Assembly (NCBI RefSeq): GCF_000422505.1 | Contig: NZ_AULX01000006.1 | Coordinates: forward strand, 186,001-250,000 | Length of the DNA stretch: 64,000 nucleotides | DNA from: Paenibacillus pinihumi DSM 23905 = JCM 16419 | GTDB taxonomy: Bacteria > Bacillota > Bacilli > Paenibacillales > Paenibacillaceae | Reading direction: 5' to 3' | In this document: positions 1-9,250 of the stretch, piece by piece | Position numbering within the stretch: position 1 is the first letter of the stretch | Layout of the letters: the number at the start of each line of letters is the position of its first letter | Notes under the pieces: generated by a model | Told to the model about the DNA's origin: nothing | Databases searched by the model: none | The model's input: the letters and a program-made list of their open reading frames with translations, nothing else | Program-made: the position numbers and the translations under genes

Positions 1-283
1 GCTGGTAATCTTCATTTGAGGTGGCCTTGACATTCTTGACCTCAATTTTCACCCCGGACTGTTCTTCAATATACTTCTTAACCTTCTCAACATCTGCAGG
101 ATTTGAATCCCTTGGTTCCGACATTAGGATGACAACAGGATCGGTTTGTTGAGCTGAGGCTTGTTTATCTGATCCGCTTACACTTGGATTTTCCGGTTCA
201 TTAGCACCCTTTGTCTGGCAGCCGACAAGCGCAACCATAACAGCAACGAGTATGCAAAACATTGTAATCTTTCTTTTTTTCAC
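1..283 (-). CDS. ABC transporter solute-binding lipoprotein, N-terminal part
   Basis: Partial gene running off the left edge; only about 94 codons are visible. It starts at a GTG behind an AAAGGGGG ribosome binding site. A lysine/arginine-rich N terminus and hydrophobic stretch end in the lipobox L-V-G-C (Cys near residue 22), followed by a Ser/Gln/Pro linker, so the product is an exported lipoprotein. After the linker the start of a mature domain (VVILMSEPRDSNP...) resembles family 1 sugar-binding proteins of LplA type. It lies directly downstream of two permease genes on the same strand, which supports the role of substrate receptor of that importer. The binding domain itself is outside the window, so the sugar cannot be inferred from this gene. 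Confidence 0.8.
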   Translation of the reverse strand, partial: MKKRKITMFCILVAVMVALVGCQTKGANEPENPSVSGSDKQASAQQTDPVVILMSEPRDSNPADVEKVKKYIEEQSGVKIEVKNVKATSNEDYQ

Positions 284-314
284 TTGTTTTTCCCCCTTTA
301 TTCAAATCTATGAT

Positions 315-1196
315 TTATCCCTTAACTGCACCTACCATGAGTCCCTTTGTAAAATACTTTTGGAAAAACGGATAGGCTGCAATTATCGGGAACGAAACTA
401 CTACAATGGTTGCCATTTGGATCATAGACGTTGGCGGCACAAAACTGCCTCCCATATCCTCTGCGTACATATTGGCTGCATTCGCTTGACTTAGAATTTG
501 GCGCAGAATAACCATTGCAGGCTGCAAGGTCTGATCAGAGATATAAATAATCCCCATGAACCATTCATTCCAGTGATAAACGACATGAAATAATGCAATC
601 GTTGCCAGCACCGGTGTAGACAGCGGCAGAATGATCCGCCATAGAATGCCCATTTCATTCGATCCGTCAATTTTCGCCGACTCTTCTATTTCGGCAGGAA
701 TCTGGGCAAAGAAATTGCGGAGCAATAAAATGTACCAGACATTCATTAGCTTTGGTATTACAAACACCCAGATCGAGTCAAGGAATCCAAGCGATTTCAT
801 TACCAGGAAGGAAGGAATCAAGCCTCCCTGGAACCACATGGTGAATGCAATCATCATCGTCAACGGAACCGCCAAAGGGTAAACCCTTTTGGAAATCGCA
901 TAGGCAAACATACATTCAACGATTAGACTAAGCAGCGTTCCAACACTTAACCGGAAAAAGGTGATTTGAAAGGAACTCAACAACAAAGATCCTTTTGCCA
1001 GAATAAACTCATATCCGCTGAAGTTTAACTCGGTCGGAATAATCGTAAACGGATGGAGCGCCCGTTCCGTATCCGTCATCAAGGAGTGACTAACTACAAA
1101 CAGGATGGGGTAAAGCATGCTGGCACTGATTAGCAGCATGAATAATGTATTAAAAACATCAAAAACCTTTTCGCCTTTAGTAGCTCTGAAATACAT
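315..1196 (-). CDS. carbohydrate ABC transporter permease (MalG/LplC type)
   Basis: Product of 293 aa with six predicted membrane segments. The cytoplasmic EAA-type loop is visible as EESAKIDGSNEMGILWRIILPLSTP at about residues 190-215, the contact site for the ATPase. The C terminus FFQKYFTKGLMVGAVKG is typical of MalG/LplC subunits. Its start ATG overlaps the stop of the upstream permease (TAATG), implying translational coupling. No ATPase gene is nearby; such importers usually share an MsmX-type ATPase encoded elsewhere (family knowledge). Likely substrate, from context, is an oligosaccharide released by the adjacent polysaccharide lyase. Confidence 0.92.
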   Translation of the reverse strand: MYFRATKGEKVFDVFNTLFMLLISASMLYPILFVVSHSLMTDTERALHPFTIIPTELNFSGYEFILAKGSLLLSSFQITFFRLSVGTLLSLIVECMFAYAISKRVYPLAVPLTMMIAFTMWFQGGLIPSFLVMKSLGFLDSIWVFVIPKLMNVWYILLLRNFFAQIPAEIEESAKIDGSNEMGILWRIILPLSTPVLATIALFHVVYHWNEWFMGIIYISDQTLQPAMVILRQILSQANAANMYAEDMGGSFVPPTSMIQMATIVVVSFPIIAAYPFFQKYFTKGLMVGAVKG

Positions 1197-2152
1197 TACC
1201 AGATCCCCTCCTGCCCCATCTTTTTGACTGCTTTATTCGCCAGAATAACAAGAATAAAGCTGACAACTGACTTAAACAACCCGACTGCAGCCGAGTATGC
1301 GAAGTCACCTTGAACAATTCCCCGCCTATACACGAATGTATCGAAGACATCAGCTACTTCGTAAACTGCGGGATTATAGAGATTTAAAATTTGTTCGAAG
1401 TTTTGATCTATAATTTTCCCCATCTGGAGAATAAATAGAATCGTAATCACAAACGAAATAGAAGGAAGTGTAATGTGAATTGCCTTTTGCCAGCGTGTTG
1501 CACCTTCCATTGTTGCGGCTTCATACAAGTCCTGAGGAACATTGACGATTGCCGCCAAATACAGAATTGTACCCCACCCGATACTTTGCCAAATGGAGGA
1601 ACCGACTAATATGGAACGGAAATAGGTTGTGCTTGCCAGAAAGTCAATTCGATCCACATTGAAATAAGACAGCAAGTGATTAACTACACCTTCATTGCTT
1701 AACAATAGCGTCATTAAACCAGCTATAACAACCCAGGAAAGAAAGTGAGGCATGTAGGTGATCGTTTGTACAATACGTTTGAACCGATTGTTCCTGATTT
1801 CGTTTAACAATAATGCCAAAATGATAGGCGCCGGAAAACCAAAGACCAATTGATAAAAGCTGATTATGAATGTATTAGACAGCAGTCTCCAAAAATAGGT
1901 ACTATTAAAAAAATTGCTAAAGTTCTGAAAGCCAACCCATGGGCTGTTCCAAATCCCTTGTATACCGCCAAATCCGTTGTAGTCTTTAAATGCGATAATA
2001 ACTCCGTAAATAGGGACATAATGAAATAGCAAGAAATATATGACACCAGGGAGCACTAGTAAATGATAAAACTTGTGTTTAATGATAAAACGAATGAATC
2101 CTGTCTGATTTCGTTTTTTTGGAATTGCTTGCCGGTTGGCGATGTTGTCCAA
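1196..2152 (-). CDS. carbohydrate ABC transporter permease (MalF/LplB type)
   Basis: Product of 318 aa, first of the three importer genes. The positively charged N terminus precedes a first membrane helix at about residues 28-48, with five more following. The EAA loop reads YEAATMEGATRWQKAIHITLPSIS around residues 210-235. The C-terminal helix and ANKAVKKMGQEGIW ending are typical of LplB proteins. A 265-bp gap separates it from the lyase gene upstream; the gap holds a cre-like site, so the importer may have its own catabolite-controlled promoter in addition to read-through. Confidence 0.92.
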   Translation of the reverse strand: MDNIANRQAIPKKRNQTGFIRFIIKHKFYHLLVLPGVIYFLLFHYVPIYGVIIAFKDYNGFGGIQGIWNSPWVGFQNFSNFFNSTYFWRLLSNTFIISFYQLVFGFPAPIILALLLNEIRNNRFKRIVQTITYMPHFLSWVVIAGLMTLLLSNEGVVNHLLSYFNVDRIDFLASTTYFRSILVGSSIWQSIGWGTILYLAAIVNVPQDLYEAATMEGATRWQKAIHITLPSISFVITILFILQMGKIIDQNFEQILNLYNPAVYEVADVFDTFVYRRGIVQGDFAYSAAVGLFKSVVSFILVILANKAVKKMGQEGIW

Positions 2153-2300
2153 GGTGACTCTCTCCTCTCACTAACGCAATGTAACCTCAAAGCATAGGAT
2201 TAGGGACCAAATATCCTGAAACATTAGTGCCGTTAAATGATCATTCTATCCCCTCTCCTACTCTTGATTAACAGTATGTCGAGTGTTCTCAAAGTTTAAT

Positions 2301-2314
2301 TGAAAACGCTTTAT
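2301..2314. promoter_or_regulatory. cre-like CcpA site upstream of the importer genes
   Basis: TGAAAACGCTTTAT matches 13 of 14 positions of the cre consensus TGWAARCGYTWNCW known from Bacillus. It lies about 150 bp upstream of the permease start in an AT-rich region with an ATTATA block (minus-strand TATAAT) at 2323-2328. A site just downstream of the start point would fit glucose repression by CcpA. No good -35 was seen, so the exact promoter is uncertain. Confidence 0.5.
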
Positions 2315-2417
2315 ATTTTTTTATTATAAATATAAACTCCCCATTATCATATATTCATTGTTAAGCATTCGTTAATCAAAACTCAGATTTACTTCGTAAA
2401 TAAACATTCAAATTTCA

Positions 2418-5399
2418 TTATCTATTATGTCTTGCATCGCTTGCTGGCAGTACCGGACCTACATCGGCTCTTGTTAACGGTTTAAGCACGACAGGGTCAT
2501 CCGACACTTGATCGGCACCCACGTCATAGGCTCCGGCTGTACGCGGCTGTCCATCCATGTCGATATCAATCATGCTGTAATTCCCCTGCGCCGCCCCGAT
2601 TACCGGGCTGTTCACCGAAGGTCTATAAATGCCATTGCTGTCTTTTTGCAGCATGGGATCAACTTTTTTAAATTCATTGTCATTCTGTGCGATGCCCAGT
2701 TCCGCCCCATAATACATATTCCCATGCATGACAGAGTTCGTCGGAGCCAAATTTTGTCTAATGATTGTTCCTGTTATTCCCGGGCTATTAAACGCAACAT
2801 TGTTAGCAATAATAATATTGTCAGGTGCAACGGGCCTGCCGGCATTTGATGCTCCAAGTGTAATACAATTTGATTTACAGTCGACAAAAGTATTGAAGGC
2901 AACTAATGTATCTTTTACGGGCTGTGGGTCCAGTTTCGAAGTCGGATCGTCAAGACCGGCCTGCAATGCGATTGCAACCCTTTGATCCCCTTGTCCAGAG
3001 GTCCCTTGGAAATAGTTGTTGTAAATTTGGTGTCCTGATCCATATACACGCACTCCGCCTGATCCAGCAGTTCCATTCTGAAGGAAAAAGTTGCCGTATA
3101 CATCTATCTGATTCGAAATCCGCAGTGTTACTGTACCCGGGCTATTTTCAATTGTGTTATAACGGAATGTATTATTTGAAGTTTTAAAGGATACAATTTC
3201 AATTTCACCGAGCCAATTGTTAAAGTAATTATGCTCTATAACTGTGAACGAATTATTGGAACCCCATTCTTTATCTTGCGTGTCAGGCTGCACGCCAATT
3301 TGGATGGCCTCCGTACCATTGGCCGTATCCTCCACACGATCGCCAAAATAGTTATGATCGATTTGTGCATGATGTTCGATTCCTTTAAACATCCGCATCA
3401 TTTCGCCTGTGAAACCTTTACGGGTAAAAGCATTATGATCAAAGCGGTTATATGTCCCTTTATTCACAACCCAGGGATGCTTGGTATCCTCGCCCGGACC
3501 TGTAGGCTTCAACAAATTAGTCGGATTAAAGTTATCAATGACTGTATTCGTCAAACGGGATTTATAAGATAGAAAGTCAAACGTAATGGCTCCATATGGC
3601 TTCCAGTCACTTTCATCTTGAAATGTCAGACCGTCTACAATTAAATAAGTGCCTGCAACGGTTAACCTTGAGGCACCTTCAATTTTCACTTGGCCCTGCG
3701 TCTCGGCCTGCAATGTAATTGGCTTGCCCTCCTCGCCGTCACCAGAGAATATGAAATCCACATCGTTCCATGTTCCATTCTTCATAATGATCCTGTCACC
3801 CGGCAGCGCCAGTTTATTAGCCGCGACCAGCTCATCGACATTATTGACTATCCATGTCTTTTCAACAGAACTTGTCTCCCTGTGCTCGACAATGACCGTA
3901 AAGGTGTTTACTGTGTTTGAAACGCCCCGAACCTCATAGGTAACAGGCTGAGAAAAGTTTTGGCTGCTTACACCACTAATTTGTTCAACTCCATTTACAT
4001 AAACACCTGTTCCCGTCGTATAGAATAATGCCTTTAAAGCGTTCAGATTGGTGCCTTGCGGAACCTTGACTGTAATTGTACCCTCATTCATATCAATGAT
4101 CCCCGAAGATTTCGGGTTTTCAAAGCCGAATGACGTGATTTTTCTGGCCGTTGCAGCTTCTTCTACCACTGAGATTGCAGCTTCTGCATAAACCGTTGTA
4201 TTATCATCAGCTGTCGCCCTTAACGTAGTTGTTCCTGTGCTGACCCCCGTTACGTTGCCATGTTCATCAACAGTCGCAACTCCCGAATTCTCTATAGCCC
4301 AATTTATAGCCTTATTTGTTGCATTAAACGGGCTTACCAAGGCGCTGACCGGAATCGTCTGGCCCGGGAATAGCGAATATGAAGCCTCAGGAATCGTGAC
4401 GGTTTCCACGGGTACAAACGCGTATTCATTTTTCACCTCAACTGTACTTGTCGCTTGAACTCCCGTGATCAGATTCGTAGCCGTGATGTTCGCTGTCCCC
4501 GCTGTCACTGGAGAAACCAGCCCCGTAGCAGGGTTCACCGTTGCTACAGCTTCGTTCGAAGACGACCACTTCACACTAACACCCGTTGCGTTGGCCGGGG
4601 TTACTTGTGCCACTGACAACCGGGTGACTTGATTTAATGCAATAGAAGTATTGGAATTATTAAGTGTCATGCCCGTTACCGGAATGATTTGCAGCGGTTC
4701 TCCGCTGACCATAAGATCATCCACATATACGGAGCCTGTTCCCAGTTCTGCTCTGAAACGAAGCTGGAAATGAGCATTATCTGAGGCAGCAGGATCATCA
4801 ATAATTATATTTCTTTGCGTAAATGATGCGGATGCATTGATAATTGTGTCTGCCAGCTTCCATGTTTCGCCGCCATCAGGCGACCATTCCAGATGCAGCG
4901 GGAACATCCCGTTAGCATCATGTGTACGATACCAGTAGCTTATCAAAAGCTCGCCATATACAGCTGTGGATAGACGAAGTGTCATAGCGTTATCCCTATA
5001 TAATCTTGCAGAAGTTGGCAATGACCGGATATAACTGCTGTTTGCGGGAGGCGTTTTATAGTATAATAATGTTCCATCATTGCTCCAGGGATCATCGGTC
5101 AGTGTGCCGATAATATCCTTTTTGACCCCATCACCTGTACCTGACAAGAGATCTTGATATTGATCAAAGCCGGTAGCGTAAATTTGTTGCTTGACCGGAG
5201 TTTTACTTACATGAACAGCTGTTAACGGAAATTCCGTTGGAGCATCCACTACTCCCGCATCTACATATGCATCAAAGTTCGTTCTGTCAATTACCGATGT
5301 TTCCGCAGCATTAACTTCAGCAATAAATGGAAGCGCATTCATAATAATCAATGAAAATATTAGAATGATGGATATGCTTTTCGAATAAACGTTTCTCAT
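2418..5399 (-). CDS. secreted PL6-type polysaccharide lyase with Ig-like domains
   Basis: Product of 993 aa. Residues 1-31 form a signal peptide ending at VNA-AE, so the enzyme is exported. Residues about 235-410 contain two bacterial Ig-like (BIG2) repeats (VTGMTLNNSNTSIALNQ..., VETVTIPEASYSLFPGQ...). From about residue 515 onward there is a right-handed beta-helix of the chondroitinase B/alginate lyase family, with GDRIIMKNGTW and IVDGLTFQ. The Lys in FTRKGFTGEMM and the Arg in HNYFGDRVEDT sit where PL6 enzymes carry the catalytic Lys/Arg pair. Start ATG follows a GGAGGAATT site. Together with the GH88 gene it points to a uronic-acid-containing polymer (alginate, chondroitin or similar); which one is not resolvable here. 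Confidence 0.88.
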   Translation of the reverse strand: MRNVYSKSISIILIFSLIIMNALPFIAEVNAAETSVIDRTNFDAYVDAGVVDAPTEFPLTAVHVSKTPVKQQIYATGFDQYQDLLSGTGDGVKKDIIGTLTDDPWSNDGTLLYYKTPPANSSYIRSLPTSARLYRDNAMTLRLSTAVYGELLISYWYRTHDANGMFPLHLEWSPDGGETWKLADTIINASASFTQRNIIIDDPAASDNAHFQLRFRAELGTGSVYVDDLMVSGEPLQIIPVTGMTLNNSNTSIALNQVTRLSVAQVTPANATGVSVKWSSSNEAVATVNPATGLVSPVTAGTANITATNLITGVQATSTVEVKNEYAFVPVETVTIPEASYSLFPGQTIPVSALVSPFNATNKAINWAIENSGVATVDEHGNVTGVSTGTTTLRATADDNTTVYAEAAISVVEEAATARKITSFGFENPKSSGIIDMNEGTITVKVPQGTNLNALKALFYTTGTGVYVNGVEQISGVSSQNFSQPVTYEVRGVSNTVNTFTVIVEHRETSSVEKTWIVNNVDELVAANKLALPGDRIIMKNGTWNDVDFIFSGDGEEGKPITLQAETQGQVKIEGASRLTVAGTYLIVDGLTFQDESDWKPYGAITFDFLSYKSRLTNTVIDNFNPTNLLKPTGPGEDTKHPWVVNKGTYNRFDHNAFTRKGFTGEMMRMFKGIEHHAQIDHNYFGDRVEDTANGTEAIQIGVQPDTQDKEWGSNNSFTVIEHNYFNNWLGEIEIVSFKTSNNTFRYNTIENSPGTVTLRISNQIDVYGNFFLQNGTAGSGGVRVYGSGHQIYNNYFQGTSGQGDQRVAIALQAGLDDPTSKLDPQPVKDTLVAFNTFVDCKSNCITLGASNAGRPVAPDNIIIANNVAFNSPGITGTIIRQNLAPTNSVMHGNMYYGAELGIAQNDNEFKKVDPMLQKDSNGIYRPSVNSPVIGAAQGNYSMIDIDMDGQPRTAGAYDVGADQVSDDPVVLKPLTRADVGPVLPASDARHNR

Positions 5400-5415
5400 G
5401 CTTGTAATTCCTCCT

Positions 5416-5844
5416 TCAGAGCAATTTTGAAAGCTGCTGTTCTAATTCCTTGCATATCCGCTCATATTCATGATCTTCAAGCTTGACCGCAAAGTCCGGA
5501 TGGGTTTGGAAGGGTTGCCCCCACCCAAAACCATCCTTATATTTGGGTACCAGATGTACATGGAAATGGTCCACAATATCCCCGTAAACGGCGTAATTAA
5601 GCTTGTCCGGCTGGTACATCTGTTGAAGTGCTTGAGCGGTCCTGGAAACATCCCTCATATAGTCCTGAAGGGTGACATCATCTAATTCGAACATTTCACG
5701 CTTATGTTCCTTCAAAGCAACTACACATCTGCCGGGATAGAGCTGGTCTTTAAACAAGTAAACTTCTGATGCTTGCAATGAACAGACCGGCAGCATTAAG
5801 CGCAATAACCCTTCATCCTGCCGGCAGTAAATACAGTCTGACAT
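5416..5844 (-). CDS. HIT-family nucleotide hydrolase/transferase
   Basis: Product of 142 aa. The histidine triad HFHVHLVPK (H-x-H-x-H) is near residue 100, and a CxxC pair (CIYC) stands at the N terminus as in zinc-binding HIT proteins. HIT proteins hydrolyse or transfer nucleotides from phosphoramidate or dinucleotide substrates. The start at MSDCIYC is chosen because GGTAAGGAGG lies at the right distance upstream; an ATG 36 bp earlier would overlap the preceding gene. It sits 16 bp upstream of the lyase gene and 11 bp downstream of a hydrolase gene, so it is cotranscribed with the polysaccharide locus. A sugar-nucleotide role is possible but unproven. Confidence 0.88.
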   Translation of the reverse strand: MSDCIYCRQDEGLLRLMLPVCSLQASEVYLFKDQLYPGRCVVALKEHKREMFELDDVTLQDYMRDVSRTAQALQQMYQPDKLNYAVYGDIVDHFHVHLVPKYKDGFGWGQPFQTHPDFAVKLEDHEYERICKELEQQLSKLL

Positions 5845-5855
5845 CCCATGCCTCC

Positions 5856-6821
5856 TTACCCTTCCTGCAACGGAATCCAATGAATCAAATCTTGGGACCG
5901 GGATATCCCTAACCGGTTATGTCCGCGGGTGGCGAAGGCTTCATTTTCTGTATTGCCCGCGTAAATCATGTAGAAATAGCCGTCATAATCTCTCCAATTA
6001 TATAACGCTGCGGCATTAGCCCTGTGGTCCGAGTTAAAGGCTTGCTTCGCAATATCAAGCTTGTACCCTTCTCCCCATGCAAGAAAATCTGTGTTTTCAC
6101 TTCCATCCGCCACCATCGTGTAGATATAACTGTTGTGGAGCGCAAAGGAATCCTTCTTATAGTCCGTCGTTATCATTCGCCAACGATTATCCGCTTTAAA
6201 GAAACAGAAATTTTCATGGATCAGTCCATTGTCCCGGCCGTCCTTCATCACCAGTGTAGGGTATCCTTCCCCTACTAATTCAAAATCACCTGACATGGAA
6301 GAAGCTTGAGCCAGGCGGGTCCGGTCTGCATCCGTCCGTTCCTTCCAAAACAAATAAAAAGTTCCATTCTCGTAGATTAAAGAAGAATCGATCGCCCGGT
6401 TCCCTTGAGTCAAATTGGCCGCCAACGGGGCATAGCCCTCACTCCAGTGAATCAAGTCCGTTGATGTTTTATAAAATAGTTGATTTGGACGGTCAGGCAA
6501 ATCGCCCCAGGAGTTAAACGTTAAGTAATACGTGTCGGCTACTTTCAGAATTTCGGGAGAACACATGCCTGCCCAGCCTTCTTCAAGACCGTCCACATGG
6601 AAAAACGGCTCCGAAAACGCCTTAAAATCCTTGGTTTGGACTCCGACTACATGGCTTCGAATCATTCCCTTATCCTCGTAAAAAGCTGAAAAGAACAAAT
6701 AAAATGTTTTTGCTTCTTCGTGATAGGCACAGGCACAATCTTTAATCGACCAATTTGGATATTGCAGCACAGGATTAGACAATTGATTGTAATCTATAAA
6801 CCCGTTTAGTGAGGATCGCAT
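5856..6821 (-). CDS. five-bladed beta-propeller glycoside hydrolase (GH43-like clan)
   Basis: Product of 321 aa without signal peptide, hence cytoplasmic. Recurrent propeller-type strands are seen (TFYLFFSAFYED, TYYLTFNSWGD, TFYLFWKERTD, YFYMIYAGNT), with CSPEI and AIDSSLIYENG resembling the acidic positions of GH43/GH32-clan enzymes. The last blade ends in RLGISRSQDLIHWIP, a usual closing motif. It is cotranscribed with GH88 upstream (20-bp gap) and the HIT gene downstream. It likely trims oligosaccharides after the lyase and GH88 have acted. The exact family was not assigned; the catalytic residues are inferred only. Confidence 0.7.
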   Translation of the reverse strand: MRSSLNGFIDYNQLSNPVLQYPNWSIKDCACAYHEEAKTFYLFFSAFYEDKGMIRSHVVGVQTKDFKAFSEPFFHVDGLEEGWAGMCSPEILKVADTYYLTFNSWGDLPDRPNQLFYKTSTDLIHWSEGYAPLAANLTQGNRAIDSSLIYENGTFYLFWKERTDADRTRLAQASSMSGDFELVGEGYPTLVMKDGRDNGLIHENFCFFKADNRWRMITTDYKKDSFALHNSYIYTMVADGSENTDFLAWGEGYKLDIAKQAFNSDHRANAAALYNWRDYDGYFYMIYAGNTENEAFATRGHNRLGISRSQDLIHWIPLQEG

Positions 6822-6841
6822 CTATACATCTCCTTCTATTA

Positions 6842-7969
6842 TCAGAAAATTTGCCGGTTCCAGCCTTTCAGTTTGGCGATAGCTTCCACATAAAAGTAGT
6901 CTCCGTAAATTAAGGATACATCCACATCTTTCATTTCCGGCTTATGGCCTGTTCCGCCTCGTAATATTCCCTCATATTCCGGGTCATCCCATACCGCATA
7001 ATCGTTTGTCAGCGCTGTCAGCATCTTCAAGGCAGCTGATTTGTACACCCTGCCTTCCGCTTCCGGAAGGTGCATCGCAAGCTCCAACAGCCCCGATGCC
7101 GCAATCGATGAAGCTGAAGTATCTTTCGGTTCCATCTCAGGTTCCGGCACCCTAAAGTCCCAAACCGTAACTGAATCCTCCGATAGAGCCGTGATGAAAT
7201 AATCAGCTACTTTGCGGCAAGCGTCCAAATAAATACGCTCTCCTGTAAAACGATAGATGTTCGCCAGACCGTAAATCGCCCATGCCTGACCACGGGTCCA
7301 AGATGAATCAGGGCCATAGCCCTGACCTCCTAATGCTTCCGCAAATTCACCGGTAAAGGGATCAAACCGGACAATGTGCCTGACAGAGCCGTCCTCCCGA
7401 ATAAAACGGGTCAGGATCGTCTCCGCATGTGCTCTGGCGATATGGCTAAACCGGGGATCACCCGTCTCCTGTGAAGCCCAAAACAGGATCGAAAGATTCA
7501 TCGCGGAATCAATAATTGCCCGGCCGATTTTGTCATCATTCTGTGCTCTAATAAAGTTACCTGCAATATTAAATCTGCCGGCTAAAAAGTTCGCTGCCTG
7601 AAGTCCCCTTCTCCTGGCATCCTCATCACCGGTTATTTTATATTTCAAAACGGCGGTTAATAAAAACTGAAAACCGACATCATGATGCAATCTTGATTCC
7701 CCGATAAAGCATTGTTCTAATCTGATATCCCACTCAGCAGCCTCATCCCGGTACACCGGTTTACCGGAGATGTCATAACAGATCCACAACATTCCCGGCC
7801 AAAATCCGGATGTCCACCAATCATTTCGGATGTTATCATAAACACCATTCTTGGTTGCATGTGGCGTCTTTCCCTTCAGTTGCACAATCATTCGCTGTAC
7901 TTTCGTCTGCAAGGATTCCCATATCTGCGGCAACTGTTCGGTCAAATTATGTTCACTTTGAATATTCAA
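6842..7969 (-). CDS. GH88 unsaturated glucuronyl hydrolase
   Basis: Product of 375 aa, usual length for GH88. The alpha/alpha-barrel family hallmarks are visible: WWTSGFWPGMLW near residue 51, HHDVGF with Asp97, and IIDSAMNL with Asp154; these two Asp match the catalytic pair of Bacillus unsaturated glucuronyl hydrolase. SSWTRGQAWAIYGLA is another family signature. The enzyme hydrates the unsaturated uronic acid left by polysaccharide lyases, which opens and releases the sugar. It starts at a TTG behind AAAGGGGTGA. No signal peptide, so it acts in the cytoplasm on imported oligosaccharides. Confidence 0.93.
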   Translation of the reverse strand: MNIQSEHNLTEQLPQIWESLQTKVQRMIVQLKGKTPHATKNGVYDNIRNDWWTSGFWPGMLWICYDISGKPVYRDEAAEWDIRLEQCFIGESRLHHDVGFQFLLTAVLKYKITGDEDARRRGLQAANFLAGRFNIAGNFIRAQNDDKIGRAIIDSAMNLSILFWASQETGDPRFSHIARAHAETILTRFIREDGSVRHIVRFDPFTGEFAEALGGQGYGPDSSWTRGQAWAIYGLANIYRFTGERIYLDACRKVADYFITALSEDSVTVWDFRVPEPEMEPKDTSASSIAASGLLELAMHLPEAEGRVYKSAALKMLTALTNDYAVWDDPEYEGILRGGTGHKPEMKDVDVSLIYGDYFYVEAIAKLKGWNRQIF

Positions 7970-8021
7970 GCCTATTCACCCCTTTTCCTGAAATCACAAA
8001 CCATCTTGTATCCGCTTACTT

Positions 8022-9047
8022 TTATTCGCAGTCCACCATAACATGAATGACACTGCCTTTATGCTCGTTGCGCAATTTGAAGGCTTTATCCACTTCCGAC
8101 AAGGGTACAATATCCGTAATCATTTCTTCTGTATTGATAAGTCCATCAAGTACTAATTTCAAACCCTCATCAAAGTATCTTCTATTATCAATATCCCGTT
8201 TAGGCTCCGTAGAGAAAATATCCAATCTCTTTTTATGAACTTTGAAGAAATCAACCGGTTTCTGGCATGTTCCAATGCAACCATACATGACAATTCTACC
8301 GTTCTGCGCAGCGGCGTCAATTGCATCTACCATCCCTGCGCCTTCTAAAAGACATGGGATAACCACATCAAATCCTTCCGGAAAATCCTTGCCGACAATA
8401 TCCATTGTCCGGGCATGCTCATCCGGCAGTTTATACGTATGAGTAGCCCCATACTTCTTAGCCAGCTCCAGTTTCTCATCGAACAGGTCCGTCACAACCA
8501 GATTGCGTGGACTGAACAGACTAATGACCTGTGTCATAATTAAGCCGCTGACCCCTTGGCCAGTAATTAATACATTCTTATTAGGTGAAATGTTAGCGAT
8601 TTCAGCCGCATGTATAATACCTGGAAGCACTTCGATTAGCGAACCCTCGATTAGCGGCAAATCCTTCGGCAATACTTTAACAGAGAAGGGACTACAGCAC
8701 ACATATTCAGCAAATGCTCCCCATACATAACGGAGTGCTACATGATCGCCTACCTTTAATCCAATCACATTTGGACCAATTTTGTCTATAATGCCGGCCA
8801 CTTCATGACCCAGTCTTGTCGGATAACTTATAAATTCAGCTTCACGGGCACCGCGGAATACTTCTACATCGCTGCCGCAAATACCTACCCATTTAATTTT
8901 CACTCTGACTTCGCCTTCGGCAGGCTCAGGTACCAAAGCACGTTTTACTGATATTTCTCCGATTCCATCCATTACCGCACACATTTGAGTCCCTGGACCA
9001 TCATGCTCAACCAGTTCCATTGAAGGAACAGACATTTGTCTAACCAT
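8022..9047 (-). CDS. zinc-type medium-chain alcohol/polyol dehydrogenase
   Basis: Product of 341 aa of the medium-chain dehydrogenase superfamily. The catalytic zinc site is seen as VGICGSD (Cys) and RLGHEVAG (His-Glu), and the NAD-binding fold as VLITGQGVSGLIM, slightly off the usual GxGxxG. The four-cysteine structural zinc loop found in many relatives is not evident: the region reads ALRYVWGAFAEYVCC. It probably oxidises or reduces a sugar or polyol from the same pathway. First gene of the minus-strand cluster, divergent from the AraC regulator, with a 52-bp gap to GH88. Confidence 0.85.
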   Translation of the reverse strand: MVRQMSVPSMELVEHDGPGTQMCAVMDGIGEISVKRALVPEPAEGEVRVKIKWVGICGSDVEVFRGAREAEFISYPTRLGHEVAGIIDKIGPNVIGLKVGDHVALRYVWGAFAEYVCCSPFSVKVLPKDLPLIEGSLIEVLPGIIHAAEIANISPNKNVLITGQGVSGLIMTQVISLFSPRNLVVTDLFDEKLELAKKYGATHTYKLPDEHARTMDIVGKDFPEGFDVVIPCLLEGAGMVDAIDAAAQNGRIVMYGCIGTCQKPVDFFKVHKKRLDIFSTEPKRDIDNRRYFDEGLKLVLDGLINTEEMITDIVPLSEVDKAFKLRNEHKGSVIHVMVDCE

Positions 9048-9183
9048 TCTTCCTACACTCCTTCATTTTTTGAAATGTATATACAAATTCATTATAAGCC
9101 GAACGTTTTTTTAGAACCATGACGATAACACATCAATACTTAACCAATACTCATATCATTATTGTCCCATTAATGTAAAATCC

Positions 9184-9212
9184 TTGACATATCAGCTTAT
9201 CATAAGTAATGT
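9184..9212 (+). promoter_or_regulatory. candidate sigma-A promoter of the AraC gene
   Basis: A perfect TTGACA (9184-9189) is followed after 17 bp by TAATGT, a weak -10. It lies 40-70 bp upstream of the regulator start in the 203-bp divergent gap. The -35 is strong and the -10 poor, as often seen at regulated promoters. No operator repeat could be assigned. Confidence 0.4.
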
Positions 9213-9250
9213 TTGCATATAAGCATTTGCACAACTAGGAGGGACCCCGC